A DNA stretch of 64,000 nucleotides from Actinomycetota bacterium (GCA_030684515.1 JAUXVJ010000016.1:62001-126000), one strand, 5' to 3'; shown: positions 29,250-41,530, numbered from the stretch's first letter. The notes: generated from the letters alone by a model not told the origin. Numbers and translations are program-made.

Positions 29250-29657
29250 GTGCCGTCTGCCAGCGAAGTTCCTGTGCTGCGCACAGCCGGATTGGCAACC
29301 TTGGTCGTCGGCCTTGTTTCGATCGTCTTGGCCGGCATCTTCCGTGGCAAGGATGGCCTCATCGGTGCCCTCGTGGCCACGGTCCTGGTGCTGTTGTTCT
29401 TCGGAATTGGCAATCTTGTCCTGAACTGGGCCCTGCGCGCCCATCCTCAGATCGCCCTGTCGATCGCCTTGTTGACTTACGTAGTGAAGATCGGCGTCCT
29501 GTTTGTGCTGATCATCGCCTTCGCGAACACCACCTTGTTCAATACCAAGGTCTTCGCCCTTGTTGTCGTGATCTGCACGATCACCTGGACCCTGGCCGAG
29601 GTTGTGCTGTGGTCACGCTCGAGGGTTTTGTACGTCGAGCCCGGGACTGGCCCATGA
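29250..29657 (+). CDS. atpI: AtpI-like ATP synthase accessory membrane protein
   Basis: 135 aa with four hydrophobic helices (starting LATLVVGLVSIVLAGIF). Position before atpB and size fit AtpI, which helps assemble the c-ring or carries Mg2+ in other bacteria; sequence conservation is low in this family. The GTG start at 29250 has no ribosome site. The stop overlaps the next gene by 4 nt (ATGA). Confidence 0.75.
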   Translation: MPSASEVPVLRTAGLATLVVGLVSIVLAGIFRGKDGLIGALVATVLVLLFFGIGNLVLNWALRAHPQIALSIALLTYVVKIGVLFVLIIAFANTTLFNTKVFALVVVICTITWTLAEVVLWSRSRVLYVEPGTGP

Positions 29658-30013
29658 GCTCAGAATCAGGCTTCGCAAGTCAAGATGAAGTCGCGAAATT
29701 AACCTCTGCCCCCAGACGGTTTCCACCGTCAAATGGATGGTACGGTTCGACCGCTAGAAACCGGTCTGTCTCGTTGGACGAGTCAAGAGATATGGCCGAT
29801 ACTGCATGGACAATCACCAGTCGCATCGCCTCCGGCCTGCTTCTGTATACCGGTTTGGGCTGGTTGTTGTCCCTGTGGATCGGACATGCGCCCTTGCTCA
29901 TGGCAACCGGGGCCTTGCTCGGGCTTGGTTTGTCCTTCGTTCTCATCTTTGGTGGATTGAAAGCGGAGAACAAAAAGATTTCCGAAGAAATGAAGCGGAA
30001 GTCATCATCGTGA
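29654..30013 (+). CDS. Small two-helix protein of the ATP synthase operon (AtpZ-like)
   Basis: 119 aa from ATG 29654, which overlaps the atpI stop. Residues 1-45 are polar; two hydrophobic helices follow (ITSRIASGLLLYTGLGWLLSLWIG and LLMATGALLGLGLSFVLIFGGL), then a charged tail (ENKKISEEMKRKSSS). The two-helix plan fits AtpZ, a partner of AtpI in Mg/Ca transport in Bacillus. ATG 29791 (MADTAWTI) is an alternative start giving a 73-aa protein that contains only the conserved-looking part. Confidence 0.65.
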   Translation: MSSESGFASQDEVAKLTSAPRRFPPSNGWYGSTARNRSVSLDESRDMADTAWTITSRIASGLLLYTGLGWLLSLWIGHAPLLMATGALLGLGLSFVLIFGGLKAENKKISEEMKRKSSS

Positions 30014-30031
30014 CCTTCTTGGAGGAATTCC

Positions 30032-30859
30032 TTGTCAGCTGAAGTCGTGATCGCCTCTGGTGGTCTTGATTGTCACTTGATGTCCGGGTGTGGTTTCCCC
30101 GCGCCTGGTGCAGAGATCTTCCAGTTCGATGCTGTGCTGACATTCAGCATCGGTGCCTTGGAAGTGAACATCAGCAAGGTGAGCATCGTCATCGCCATCA
30201 TGGCAATCGTTGTGATGGGCTTCTTCACCTACGCCTTCCGCAAGCCCAAGTTGGTGCCGCGTGGCGCCCAGAATGTCGGCGAGCTCGGCTACACCTTCAT
30301 TCGTGATGGCATTGCCCGCGAGACCATGGGCAAGGAGGGCGACAAGTTCGTGCCCTTCCTGTTCACGCTCTTCTTCTTCATCTGGATGCTGAACTTCGCG
30401 GGCATCGTTCCGTTCCTTCAGATTCCGGCCACCTCAACCTTCGCCATTCCAGTGGCCTTCGCCATCATCGTGTACCTGACCTGGGTGCCACTGGGCATCT
30501 ACCGCCAGGGCTTCGTCGGCTTCTTCAAGGCCATGATGTTCCCGCCGGGCGTGCCCAAGGCCATGTACGTACTGCTGGCTCCGCTGGAGTTTCTCTCCAA
30601 CATCCTCGTCCGTCCCGCCACACACGCCATCCGTCTGTTTGCCAACATGTTCGCTGGCCACCTTCTGATCGCCACCTTCAGCATCGCTGCCTTCTATCTG
30701 ATCAGCGCGAGCGTGGTGGGCATCCTTGGTTCGGCAGCGTCATTTGTTGTCGCCATCGCCCTGACTGCCTTCGAAGCGCTGATCCAAGGGCTGCAGGCAT
30801 ATATCTTCACGCTACTCACCGCGGTCTACATCAGCGGCGCCTTGCGTGCTGAGCACTGA
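30032..30859 (+). CDS. atpB: ATP synthase subunit a
   Basis: 275 aa, five or six helices. Forms the proton half-channels of Fo. The essential Arg is in ATHAIRLFANMFAGH, and the C-terminal helix ends QAYIFTLLTAVYISGAL. The start is TTG 30032 with GGAGGAATTC upstream, a good ribosome site that decides for this unusual start codon. Confidence 0.96.
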   Translation: MSAEVVIASGGLDCHLMSGCGFPAPGAEIFQFDAVLTFSIGALEVNISKVSIVIAIMAIVVMGFFTYAFRKPKLVPRGAQNVGELGYTFIRDGIARETMGKEGDKFVPFLFTLFFFIWMLNFAGIVPFLQIPATSTFAIPVAFAIIVYLTWVPLGIYRQGFVGFFKAMMFPPGVPKAMYVLLAPLEFLSNILVRPATHAIRLFANMFAGHLLIATFSIAAFYLISASVVGILGSAASFVVAIALTAFEALIQGLQAYIFTLLTAVYISGALRAEH

Positions 30860-31190
<331 letters not shown>

Positions 31191-31236
31191 TCCCAGTCTC
31201 CGCGATTCACGTGCAGGAACCTGAAGGGGTTAACTC

Positions 31237-31791
31237 GTGACACACATCTTTGCTGCAGTCCTCGCCGCAACCGAGGGTGAAGAGATGCCGTCTGTGCTGG
31301 CGGTGCCTATTGATGAACTCATCATTGGGCTCATCGCCTTCTTCGTCGTGTTCGGTGTGCTGGCCAAGCTGGCTCTTCCTTCCATCAAGAAGATGCTCGA
31401 CGAGCGCAGCGACACCATCGAAGGCGGCATTCTTCGCGCTGAAGAGGCACAGGCGCAGGCAGCCACTGTCCTTGAGGAATACAAGGAGCATCTTGCCTCG
31501 GCCCGCGAAGAGGCCTCGGCCATTCGCACCCAGGCACAGGCTGACCGCACCGCGATCATCGAAGAGGCTCGCAATGAGGCTCGCACGGCCGCAGCAACTG
31601 TCACAGCAAATGCTGAGGCACAGATCGCTGCCGAGCGCGCTCAGGCAACCGCGTCACTGACACGTCAGGTTGGCGAGCTCGCCGTCGGACTGGCTGGCAA
31701 GGTCGTGGGCACATCCTTGGATGAGGATGCCCGCGTTCGCCAGACTGTCGAAGACTTCATCGCTGACCTCGAGCAGCAGGCGGCACGCTGA
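31237..31791 (+). CDS. atpF: ATP synthase subunit b
   Basis: 184 aa. One N-terminal helix (LIIGLIAFFVVFGVLAKLALP) is followed by a long Ala/Glu/Arg coiled coil (about 60-165) that forms the peripheral stalk. GTG start with AAGGGG upstream. Its stop overlaps the atpH ATG by one base. Unlike mycobacteria, b and delta are separate proteins. Confidence 0.95.
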   Translation: MTHIFAAVLAATEGEEMPSVLAVPIDELIIGLIAFFVVFGVLAKLALPSIKKMLDERSDTIEGGILRAEEAQAQAATVLEEYKEHLASAREEASAIRTQAQADRTAIIEEARNEARTAAATVTANAEAQIAAERAQATASLTRQVGELAVGLAGKVVGTSLDEDARVRQTVEDFIADLEQQAAR

Positions 31792-32600
31792 TGCTTGGTG
31801 CCAGTCGCGGCTCGATGAGCCATCAGGTTGAGGTCCTTGAAGCACGGCGCACAAGCCCGGGCTTTGACCTCTTGGCACAGGAGTTGTTCTCCGTTGCTGA
31901 CCTGCTTGGACGCGAGAAGCTGCTGCGCAATGCGTTGGCTGACTCCGGTCAGTCGGAGCAGTCTCGAGTTGCCTTGGCGACTGAGGTCTTCTCCTCCCGC
32001 GTGAGCGCACTGGCAACCGAAGTCCTCATCCAGATCATTGGCGACCGCTGGTCGACCGACCAGGATCTGGTACTGGCAATCGAGGAACTCGCCACGCAGG
32101 CGGCATTTGGCGTCGCCGACACCAACGGCCAACTTGATGCCACCGAAGAGGAGATCTTCCTGTTCGGACGCGCTATCGATGAGTCCTCAACTCTGCAGAT
32201 GGCACTGACTGATCCGTCGTCACCTGCAGATACCAAGGCATCCATCGTGCGCGATCTCCTTGCTGGCCGCGCCACCGCGGCCACCGAGCAGGTGCTGGCC
32301 TACACGGTTGGCCACCTGCACGGTCGACGCATCGATTCGGTCATCGAGCACCTCTGCGATCTGGCTGCTCGTCAGCGCGATCGCGTTGTCGCTGAGGTGC
32401 GCGTTGCCCGTCCGCTGGATGCTGATCACACCCGTCGTCTTGCCGATGCGCTGAGCCGCATCAATGGACGCACAGTTCGACTCAATGTCGCTGTGGACCC
32501 CTCGGTCCTCGGCGGCGTGTACGTCAAGGTTGGCGATGAGGTCATTGATGGCACCATCGCAGCCAAGCTCGAGCAAGCCCGCCGAGTCGTACTCGGATAA
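31791..32600 (+). CDS. atpH: ATP synthase subunit delta
   Basis: 269 aa, longer than the about 180 of proteobacteria but usual for actinobacteria. The N-terminal helical domain ([24 protein letters not shown]) binds alpha, and the C-terminal domain ([25 protein letters not shown] ... [20 protein letters not shown]) is the conserved OSCP signature. Starts at the atpF stop. Confidence 0.95.
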   Translation: MLGASRGSMSHQVEVLEARRTSPGFDLLAQELFSVADLLGREKLLRNALADSGQSEQSRVALATEVFSSRVSALATEVLIQIIGDRWSTDQDLVLAIEELATQAAFGVADTNGQLDATEEEIFLFGRAIDESSTLQMALTDPSSPADTKASIVRDLLAGRATAATEQVLAYTVGHLHGRRIDSVIEHLCDLAARQRDRVVAEVRVARPLDADHTRRLADALSRINGRTVRLNVAVDPSVLGGVYVKVGDEVIDGTIAAKLEQARRVVLG

Positions 32601-32664
32601 CAGACCAAAACCAAGCAGTTCAAGGCGCCTCCCACACACGTGGGTGCGAGAAAGAAAGGTCACC

Positions 32665-34299
32665 ATGACGGAGCTGACGATCCGACCGGAAGAAATCCGG
32701 GATGCGATCGAGCGGAACGTCGCGGCGTACTCGCCCGCAACCGCCCGAGAAGAAGTTGGTCGTGTCATCGAAACTGGTGACGGCATCGCACGCGTGGAGG
32801 GTCTCCACTCAGCGATGACCAACGAGTTGTTGGAGTTCGAGGGCGGCCTTCTTGGTCTGGCCTTGAACCTGGACATTCGTGAAATCGGTGTGGTGCTGCT
32901 GGGTGATGGCTCCAAGATCGAAGAAGGTCAAGCAGTGCGCCGCACCGGCGAAGTGCTGTCCGTGCCGATCGGTGATGGCTTCATGGGTCGCGTTGTCGAT
33001 CCCCTTGGCATGCCGATCGATGGCCTTGGCCCGATCGAAGCTGAAGGCCGTCGTGCCCTGGAGATTCAGGCACCCTCGGTTGTGCAGCGCCAGCCGGTGA
33101 AGGAGCCGCTGCTCACTGGCATCAAGGCAATCGATGCCATGACCGCCATTGGCCGCGGCCAGCGTCAGCTGATCATCGGTGACCGCCAGACCGGCAAGAC
33201 GGCGGTCTGCCTGGACACCATCTTGAATCAGCGTGAGGCCTGGCTGACCGGAGATCCCAAGAAGCAGGTGCGGTGCATCTACGTGGCGATCGGCCAGAAG
33301 GGCTCCACCATCGCCTCGGTCAAGGGCGCTCTTGAGGAGTACGGCGCTCTTGAGTACACAACGATCGTCGCCTCACCAGCCTCTGACCCTGCCGGCTTCA
33401 AGTACCTGGCTCCGTACACCGGTTCGGCGATCGGCCAGCACTGGATGTACCAGGGCAAGAACGTCCTCATCGTCTTTGATGACCTCTCCAAGCAGGCTGA
33501 GGCCTACCGCGCCGTTTCCCTGCTCCTTCGTCGCCCACCGGGCCGCGAGGCGTACCCCGGTGACGTCTTCTACTTGCACAGCCGTCTCCTTGAGCGCTGC
33601 GCCAAGCTGTCCGAAGAGCTCGGTGGCGGCTCGATGACTGGTCTTCCGATCATCGAGACCAAGGCAAATGACGTCTCGGCCTATATCCCGACCAACGTCA
33701 TCTCGATCACCGATGGTCAGTGCTTCTTGGAGTCTGACCTCTTCAACTCCGGTGTTCGTCCGGCAATCAACGTCGGCATCTCGGTGTCGCGCGTGGGCGG
33801 CTCAGCTCAGCCCAAGGCGATGCGCAAGGTTGCCGGTCGTCTTCGTCTGGATCTGGCTCAGTTCCGTGAGCTTGAGGCCTTCGCCGCTTTCGGCTCCGAC
33901 CTTGACGCCACGTCAAAGGCCCAGCTTGGTCGCGGATCACGCTTGGTCGAACTGCTCAAGCAGCCGCAGTACGCACCGCAGTCGATGGAGCGCGAAGTCG
34001 TGTCCGTATGGGCCGGCACCACGGGCCAGCTCGATGAGGTTCCTGTCGAGGACATTCGCCGCTTCGACAAGGAGTTCCTGGAGTACATCGACCGTGCGCA
34101 GCCAGGTGTGTTCGATGCCATTCGGACCACCACTGATCTCTCGGACGACACGGTTTCGGTTCTGGAAACCGCGATGGCGGCCTTCAAGCGTGAGTTCACC
34201 ACGCATGCGGGTCACCTCTTGGTCAACGATGAGCCAGTTGGCGCTGTGGCCGATGAAGAAATCGACCACGCCAAGGTCACCCGGACTGTTCGGGGCTAA
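32665..34299 (+). CDS. atpA: ATP synthase subunit alpha
   Basis: 544 aa. P-loop GDRQTGKTA, the alpha signature [17 protein letters not shown] and the arginine finger region are present. The C-terminus runs about 30 residues past the end of the E. coli protein (ending [11 protein letters not shown]); such extensions in mycobacteria restrain ATP hydrolysis. ATG 32665 is preferred, with AAAGAAAGG upstream and a 5-bp hairpin (32631-32644) in the gap after atpH. Confidence 0.97.
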   Translation: MTELTIRPEEIRDAIERNVAAYSPATAREEVGRVIETGDGIARVEGLHSAMTNELLEFEGGLLGLALNLDIREIGVVLLGDGSKIEEGQAVRRTGEVLSVPIGDGFMGRVVDPLGMPIDGLGPIEAEGRRALEIQAPSVVQRQPVKEPLLTGIKAIDAMTAIGRGQRQLIIGDRQTGKTAVCLDTILNQREAWLTGDPKKQVRCIYVAIGQKGSTIASVKGALEEYGALEYTTIVASPASDPAGFKYLAPYTGSAIGQHWMYQGKNVLIVFDDLSKQAEAYRAVSLLLRRPPGREAYPGDVFYLHSRLLERCAKLSEELGGGSMTGLPIIETKANDVSAYIPTNVISITDGQCFLESDLFNSGVRPAINVGISVSRVGGSAQPKAMRKVAGRLRLDLAQFRELEAFAAFGSDLDATSKAQLGRGSRLVELLKQPQYAPQSMEREVVSVWAGTTGQLDEVPVEDIRRFDKEFLEYIDRAQPGVFDAIRTTTDLSDDTVSVLETAMAAFKREFTTHAGHLLVNDEPVGAVADEEIDHAKVTRTVRG

Positions 34300-34304
34300 T
34301 ACAC

Positions 34305-36670
<2,366 letters not shown>

Positions 36671-36673
36671 CTC

Positions 36674-37072
36674 ATGGCAGAACTGACTGTCAACGTCGTC
36701 TCGGCTGAACGTGCTCTGTGGAGTGGTCCAGCCAAGTCGGTCGTGGCCAAGACTCCAGAGGGCGAGATCGGCATCCTCGCCGGTCATGAGCCGGTGCTTG
36801 CACTGCTCGTCGAGGGACCTCTGCGCATCGAGCAACTCGATGGCACCAAGCTGCTCGTTGCTGTGCACGGCGGATTCTTCTCGATGGCCAATAACGAGGT
36901 TCAGGTCATCGCAGAGGTCGCCGAACTGGCTTCGGACATCAATCTTGAACGCGCCAAAGAGGCGCTTGCCCGTGCGCAGGCTGCAAGCGCGGGTGAGGAT
37001 GAAGAGAGTCTGGCAGCTCGTCGTGCCGAGACGCGCATTTCGGTGGCTGCAGCAGCGAGCACTACTCGCTGA
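36674..37072 (+). CDS. atpC: ATP synthase subunit epsilon
   Basis: 132 aa. N-terminal beta sandwich (TVNVVSAERALWSGPAKSVVAKTPEGEIGILAGHEPVLALL) and two C-terminal helices (INLERAKEALARAQAASAGEDEESLAARRAETRI). The helical arm is longer than in mycobacteria and could inhibit hydrolysis. Last gene of the operon; 3 nt after atpD. Confidence 0.95.
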   Translation: MAELTVNVVSAERALWSGPAKSVVAKTPEGEIGILAGHEPVLALLVEGPLRIEQLDGTKLLVAVHGGFFSMANNEVQVIAEVAELASDINLERAKEALARAQAASAGEDEESLAARRAETRISVAAAASTTR

Positions 37073-37079
37073 CCCGAGC

Positions 37080-37123
37080 ATAGGAAAGGAGGGGCCGGAA
37101 TCTTCTGGCCCCTCCTTTCCTAT
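37080..37123 (+). terminator. Bidirectional terminator between atpC and the adenosyltransferase gene
   Basis: 17-bp perfect stem: ATAGGAAAGGAGGGGCC (37080-37096) with GGCCCCTCCTTTCCTAT (37107-37123), loop 10 nt. The A/T-rich base of each arm gives a short U-run on either strand. It ends at the base before the convergent gene's stop codon. Confidence 0.9.
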
Positions 37124-37708
37124 TCAGGACTGTTTGCTGTGCCGGCCGGGCTCCCACAGCACGTCTCCACCAGCTGAGAGATTGGCCAGTCGGGACAAGA
37201 TGAACAGCAGGTCGCTCAAGCGATTCAGATACGTAGCCGTGAGCGGATTCATCCCGCCGTGGTAGGTGTCCAATGCTGCCCAAGTGCTGCGCTCAGACCG
37301 CCGGATCACGGTTCGCGCCACGTGCAGGCCAGCGGCGGCAGGTGTGCCACCTGGCAGGACAAAGGATCGCAAGGGTTGCAAACGCCCGTTGTACTCATCG
37401 CATGCGTGCTCCAAGAAATCTATGTATGGCTGGGTCACGCGCAGCGGTTCGTGCTTGGGCTCGTCAACTACCGGAGTGCACAGATCGGCACCGACATCGA
37501 AGAGATCGTTCTGGATGCGCACGAGAAGCGCGCTGACGTCATCTGGGAGTTCGTTCATGGCCACCACCACGCCAATCGCGCTGTTGCCCTCGTCGACATC
37601 GGCATAGGCCTTCAGGCGTGGATCGTTCTTCCCGGTCCGGCTCATATCGCCAAGGGATGTCGTCCCGTCGTCGCCTGTGCGCGTGTAGATTCGAGTGAGA
37701 TTCACCAT
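37124..37708 (-). CDS. mmaB: Corrinoid adenosyltransferase, PduO type
   Basis: 194 aa. Transfers the adenosyl group of ATP to cob(I)alamin. The N-terminal ATP-binding strand TRIYTRTGDDGTTSLGD, then NELPDDVSALLVRIQNDLFDVGADL, the helix-bundle motif FVLPGGTPAAAGLHVARTVIRRSER and NRLSDLLFILSRLAN. The start ATG 37708 fits TATGGT located 6 nt upstream. It supplies adenosyl-B12, likely for methylmalonyl-CoA mutase, whose partner epimerase is at 48682-49122. Confidence 0.95.
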   Translation of the reverse strand: MVNLTRIYTRTGDDGTTSLGDMSRTGKNDPRLKAYADVDEGNSAIGVVVAMNELPDDVSALLVRIQNDLFDVGADLCTPVVDEPKHEPLRVTQPYIDFLEHACDEYNGRLQPLRSFVLPGGTPAAAGLHVARTVIRRSERSTWAALDTYHGGMNPLTATYLNRLSDLLFILSRLANLSAGGDVLWEPGRHSKQS

Positions 37709-37714
37709 GGTTTG

Positions 37715-37720
37715 ACCATA
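37715..37720 (-). promoter_or_regulatory. -10 box of the adenosyltransferase gene, leaderless type
   Basis: TATGGT on the minus strand lies 6 nt before ATG 37708; no ribosome site. Confidence 0.5.
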
Positions 37721-37740
37721 CGCCACGCCATGAGCGGGGC

Positions 37741-39450
37741 TCAGTTGGTGTGATCCTGATGCGCAATGTGCCGTCGTGCGTGCTCGATGGCCTCAGGAGT
37801 TGTGGCAAATAGGTGCCGTTCGTCAGCGAGATGCTCGTAGATTCCCAGCACCCGGAAGATGCTGTCGTGCTCCTTGCTGACGCCGGAAAGGAGCACCGTA
37901 ATGCCGCGATGCTCCAAGGACTTGATCGTGTCGCCGAGCACAGTTGCTCCAGTGGCATCAAGGGTGTGTACGCGAGAGAGCCGCAGGATGACGACCCGCA
38001 CATCGCTGATCTCCGCTATCTCGAGCAGGAATTTGTGTGCAGCACCGAAGAAGAGCGGTCCGTCGAGTCGAAACGCGACGACATGCTCGCGCAGCAGCGC
38101 CTGTTCTTCCACTGAATGGTCCTCAGTCGTAACTTCGGTCCGGTCAACGTTCGCGGACCGGGCCACCTGCCGCAGTGCATAGATGCCGGCAACGACCATG
38201 CCGATGACGACTGCCGTCACGAGGTCGAACACGATGGTCGCCAAGGCTGTGGCGAGCAGGATCGCTGCATCTCCACGCGTTGAGCGCATAAGGCTTCGCA
38301 GATTTGAGACTTCGACCATCTGGACGCAGGTTGCCAGCAGGACTCCTGCGAGCGCGGCCATCGGAATCTTTGATACCCATTGGGAGGCGATGACGATCAC
38401 GAGAAGCAGAGCCGCCGACTGGGTGATGGCAGCCAGTCGCGATCGGGCGCCGGTGCGCACATTGACAGCTGTGCGTGCGATGGCTGCGGTTGCGGGAACC
38501 CCACCGAACAGGGGAGCAGCGAGATTGGCCATGCCTTGCCCGAAGAGCTCGCGATTGGAGTTGTGGTGCTCTCCGACGCTCATGCCATCTGCGACTGTCG
38601 CCGACAGGAGGCTCTCCAAGGCAGCGAGCGCTGCGACTGCGATTGCAGGAAGCAGGAGCGCTGAGTACATGTCGATGGACACGGTCGGCAGTGACGGGAT
38701 CGGCATAGTGTCGGGAAGTGCTCCGATGACGCTCACTGGCAGCTCCATCAGCGAGGCAACGACAGTCGCACCAATGACAGCGGGCAAGGCGGATGGCAGG
38801 CCAGGTCGCAAGCGAAGTAGCAGCAAAATGGTGCCTGCGACAGCAAAAGTGATTGCTACTGGCGCCCAATTGGGATGCGCGAACCAGGTCTGAATTGAGG
38901 AGGCCGCCACCGAGAAGACCTTTTCGCCCTGACCGGTGGTGCCAAGTGCCGAAGGAATCTGTTGCAGCGCGATGATGACAGCAATTCCCAAAGTGAAGCC
39001 CTCAACTACGGGCAAGGGGATGTACTGCATGGCTCGTCCGGCGCGGACAAAGGCCAGCACGATCAGTACAAGGCCCGCGAGCATGCCGACCACGAGCACT
39101 CCGGATGCACCGAACTCCGTGAAGATCGGGATCAGCACCACGGTCATGGCGCCAGTCGGACCACTGACCTGAAGGTTGCTTCCGCCGAAGATGGCTGCCA
39201 CGATTCCGGCGACAATGGCCGTCGTGAGGCCAGCTGCGGCACCCATGCCAGACGAGAGACCGAAGGCCAGGGCCAGGGGCAGCGCAACGAAGGCCACGGT
39301 GACTCCAGCAATGACATCGCGTTTGGGATCACGCCGCATATCCGCATAGTCCTTGCGGATCGGAAGCAACTCGCGAAGTCGCGCGAGCCCTGTTCGAACT
39401 GCATTCGGCCCATCGCCGTCCTTGGCCGCGTGCCGCTGGGGCAAGCTCAT
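37741..39450 (-). CDS. SulP-family anion transporter with STAS domain
   Basis: 569 aa. Membrane domain about 40-420 with SulP features: DVIAGVTVAFVALPLALAFGL, GGSNLQVSGPTGAMTVV, FTLGIAVIIALQQIP, and ALLPAIAVAALAALESLLSA followed by NRELFGQGMANLAAPLFGG. STAS domain about 445-550 (HVVAFRLDGPLFFGAAHKFLLEI; LDATGATVLGDTI). The family carries sulfate, bicarbonate and other anions; the substrate is not decidable here. The start overlaps the stop of the ArsR-like regulator by 4 nt, so one operon. Confidence 0.92.
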   Translation of the reverse strand: MSLPQRHAAKDGDGPNAVRTGLARLRELLPIRKDYADMRRDPKRDVIAGVTVAFVALPLALAFGLSSGMGAAAGLTTAIVAGIVAAIFGGSNLQVSGPTGAMTVVLIPIFTEFGASGVLVVGMLAGLVLIVLAFVRAGRAMQYIPLPVVEGFTLGIAVIIALQQIPSALGTTGQGEKVFSVAASSIQTWFAHPNWAPVAITFAVAGTILLLLRLRPGLPSALPAVIGATVVASLMELPVSVIGALPDTMPIPSLPTVSIDMYSALLLPAIAVAALAALESLLSATVADGMSVGEHHNSNRELFGQGMANLAAPLFGGVPATAAIARTAVNVRTGARSRLAAITQSAALLLVIVIASQWVSKIPMAALAGVLLATCVQMVEVSNLRSLMRSTRGDAAILLATALATIVFDLVTAVVIGMVVAGIYALRQVARSANVDRTEVTTEDHSVEEQALLREHVVAFRLDGPLFFGAAHKFLLEIAEISDVRVVILRLSRVHTLDATGATVLGDTIKSLEHRGITVLLSGVSKEHDSIFRVLGIYEHLADERHLFATTPEAIEHARRHIAHQDHTN

Positions 39451-39788
39451 GACAGGTTTGGCTGTTTGGAACGAAGATCGCGCTTGAGAGAGTCCTGATC
39501 TATCAGAACGTCCAGAAGAATGAGGCGAGCAGCCATGAGCAGATCGCGAATCTCTGGAACGGCAATGCCATAGCGCACTTCACCGTCGCGCCGTGACTGC
39601 TCTATGAGTCCATTGCGACGCAGTACGGCCAACTGGTGGGAGAGGTTGCTCGCACCAATCTCGATTCGCTGGAGAAGCTCGTGCACGGCATAGTCGCGCT
39701 CGCTCAGCAGTTCCAGCACGCGGATCCGCGCGGGATGGCCGAGAGTTCGGAAGAACTCCGCCTTGGCCTCATACAAGGGCTTGGTCAT
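39447..39788 (-). CDS. ArsR-family winged-helix repressor lacking cysteines
   Basis: 113 aa. HTH region with AEFFRTLGHPARIRVLELL, recognition helix ASNLSHQLAVLRRNGLIEQSR and the wing DGEVRYGI. The metal motif ELCVCDL is replaced by AVHELLQRI and no Cys is present anywhere, so classic arsenic or metal sensing through thiols is excluded. ATG 39788 has AAAGGGG upstream. Encoded directly before sulP and followed upstream by a palindrome, so it probably controls its own operon. The signal is unknown. Confidence 0.92.
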   Translation of the reverse strand: MTKPLYEAKAEFFRTLGHPARIRVLELLSERDYAVHELLQRIEIGASNLSHQLAVLRRNGLIEQSRRDGEVRYGIAVPEIRDLLMAARLILLDVLIDQDSLKRDLRSKQPNLS

Positions 39789-39819
39789 TATTTCGACCCC
39801 TTTCCTTGAAGACTTTAGC

Positions 39820-39839
39820 ACTTGAATATATCTTCAAGT
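39820..39839. promoter_or_regulatory. Probable operator of the ArsR-SulP operon
   Basis: ACTTGAATATATCTTCAAGT: 7-bp perfect arms around a 6-bp A/T spacer, the layout of ArsR/SmtB operators. A further CTTGAA half-site lies at 39805-39810. The palindrome lies 32 bp upstream of the regulator start and 38 bp before the murA -10. Confidence 0.65.
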
Positions 39840-39877
39840 AATGCGCTGGCAGGAAATCGACGAGTTGTCCGAACTCC

Positions 39878-39883
39878 TACGAT
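39878..39883 (+). promoter_or_regulatory. -10 box of murA, leaderless type
   Basis: TACGAT lies 6 nt before GTG 39890; no ribosome site. Confidence 0.5.
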
Positions 39884-39889
39884 GAGGCC

Positions 39890-41167
39890 GTGGATCTCCT
39901 CAAGGTGACAGGCGGGCATCGCCTGGAGGGGGAAGTCCGTGTTACCGGGGCAAAGAATTCTGTGCTGAAGCTGATGGCAGCAGCCCTGCTGGCCGAAGGC
40001 ACCACAACCGTGCTTGATGTGCCCGACATCCTTGATGTCGAGATCATGGCCGAACTCCTACGCCGGCTCGGCTGTTCGGTGGAGCACGAACGCGAAGCGC
40101 AATCAGTGACGATCAGCGTTCCAGCGGTTCTTGAGCATCGCGCCGACTACGACTTGGTGCGCCGCATGCGTGCCTCCATCTGTGTGCTTGGCCCCTTGTT
40201 GGCGCGTTGCGGAGTTGCCGACGTCGCCCTGCCAGGTGGCGACAACATCGGCTCGCGTGGGCTGAATATGCATGTCGAAGGACTGATCCGCCTCGGCGCG
40301 ACCGCTGTCAATGAGCACGGCTATCTGATCGCGTCCTCCCACGGCCGACTGCAAGGGGCATCGATCTACTTGGACTTTCCAAGCGTCGGTGCAACGGAGA
40401 CGATCCTGATGGCGGCGGTCACAGCCAAGGGCGAGACCGTCATCGACAACGTTGCTCGTGAGCCGGAGATCATTGACATCTGTCAGATGCTCATCGCGAT
40501 GGGCGCAAATATCGAAGGTGTTGGCTCATCCACCCTGACCGTGTTCGGCGTGGATGAGCTCAGCCCCGTGACGCATCGCGCAGTTCCGGATCGCATCGTG
40601 GCGGGCACCTGGGCAGTGGCGGCCGCCATCACCCAAGGCGACATCACCGTGCGCAATGCGCAGACGGGTCACCTGCAGATTGCATTGGAGAAACTGCTGA
40701 TCTCTGGCGCTGACATCACTGAACTCGACGACGGTTTTCGCGTGGTGATGCACGACCGACCCAAAGCAGTCGACATCGTCACCCTGCCCTACCCAGGGTT
40801 TCCCACTGATCTGCAACCACAGTTCATTGCCTTGAATTCAGTTGCCGAAGGGGCGGCGCTGGTAACTGAGAACCTCTTTGAAGCGCGCTTCAGATTTGTC
40901 CAAGAACTGGGTCGATTGGGAGCCGACGTTCGAATCGATGGGCATCACGCGCTTGTGCGTGGCAGACCGCAGTTGTCCGGCGCACCTGTTGATGCCACCG
41001 ATATTCGTGCAGGTGCCGGCTTGGTGCTGGCCGGGCTTGTCGCTGAAGGTGAAACAACTATCTATGGCGTCTCACATATCGATCGCGGCTATGCGGGCTT
41101 TGTCCCAGACTTGATGCGACTGGGCGCCAATATCAGCCGGGTAACCGTCACGGGCGAGGATTCCTGA
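39890..41167 (+). CDS. murA: UDP-N-acetylglucosamine 1-carboxyvinyltransferase (MurA) with Cys-to-Asp active site
   Basis: 425 aa. Adds enolpyruvate from PEP to UDP-GlcNAc, the first committed step of peptidoglycan synthesis. Inverse alpha/beta barrel with [15 protein letters not shown] at the N-terminus, [14 protein letters not shown], and the active loop [16 protein letters not shown]. The residue matching E. coli Cys115 is Asp118 (codon at 40241). The same change in M. tuberculosis and Chlamydia makes the enzyme insensitive to fosfomycin. Late motifs [18 protein letters not shown] are intact. Start GTG 39890 chosen by -10 spacing. Confidence 0.96.
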   Translation: MDLLKVTGGHRLEGEVRVTGAKNSVLKLMAAALLAEGTTTVLDVPDILDVEIMAELLRRLGCSVEHEREAQSVTISVPAVLEHRADYDLVRRMRASICVLGPLLARCGVADVALPGGDNIGSRGLNMHVEGLIRLGATAVNEHGYLIASSHGRLQGASIYLDFPSVGATETILMAAVTAKGETVIDNVAREPEIIDICQMLIAMGANIEGVGSSTLTVFGVDELSPVTHRAVPDRIVAGTWAVAAAITQGDITVRNAQTGHLQIALEKLLISGADITELDDGFRVVMHDRPKAVDIVTLPYPGFPTDLQPQFIALNSVAEGAALVTENLFEARFRFVQELGRLGADVRIDGHHALVRGRPQLSGAPVDATDIRAGAGLVLAGLVAEGETTIYGVSHIDRGYAGFVPDLMRLGANISRVTVTGEDS

Positions 41168-41477
41168 CCAAAGCCGCGGCGCGCTCCAGATCAACGGGCC
41201 AGACCATGACTCGAGGACCATCGAGGGTGTCGGCGAGATTGGCGCGAATGCCAGCGGCTTCCAACTTTCGGCGCAGGATCTCGCCTTCGATGTACGTGCC
41301 GGGGCTGGCGACCGGGACGAGCAGTCCATATTGGTCGCTGGTTCCCAGTCTCGGGGGCGCAGCGACGACAGACTTTCCGCGCGCATACGTCCATCGCAGA
41401 ATGAGGATCAGGACCCCCACCCCGAGCAGGGCGCACAAGGGCCCGTAGAAGTAGGAGAAGGAGTTCCACGATGGCAC
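41148..41477 (-). CDS. Small membrane protein with DUF2007-like C-terminal part
   Basis: 109 aa. One N-terminal helix ([22 protein letters not shown]), a basic stretch, then a folded part ([52 protein letters not shown]) that resembles the DUF2007 fold, a small ferredoxin-like domain of unknown role. GTG start at 41477. The 3' end overlaps murA by 20 bp, tail to tail; it diverges from nucS with about 50 bp between starts. Confidence 0.75.
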   Translation of the reverse strand: MPSWNSFSYFYGPLCALLGVGVLILILRWTYARGKSVVAAPPRLGTSDQYGLLVPVASPGTYIEGEILRRKLEAAGIRANLADTLDGPRVMVWPVDLERAAALVRNPRP

Positions 41478-41518
41478 CTGCTAATCCTGCACCCGATTGA
41501 ATGGAATTGGCGCATGGG

Positions 41519-41524
41519 TACGGT
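41519..41524 (+). promoter_or_regulatory. nucS promoter, leaderless type
   Basis: TACGGT -10 box exactly 6 nt before GTG 41531, with TTGAAT at 41497-41502 (16-bp spacer) as -35. Confidence 0.55.
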
Positions 41525-41530
41525 TGCGAG

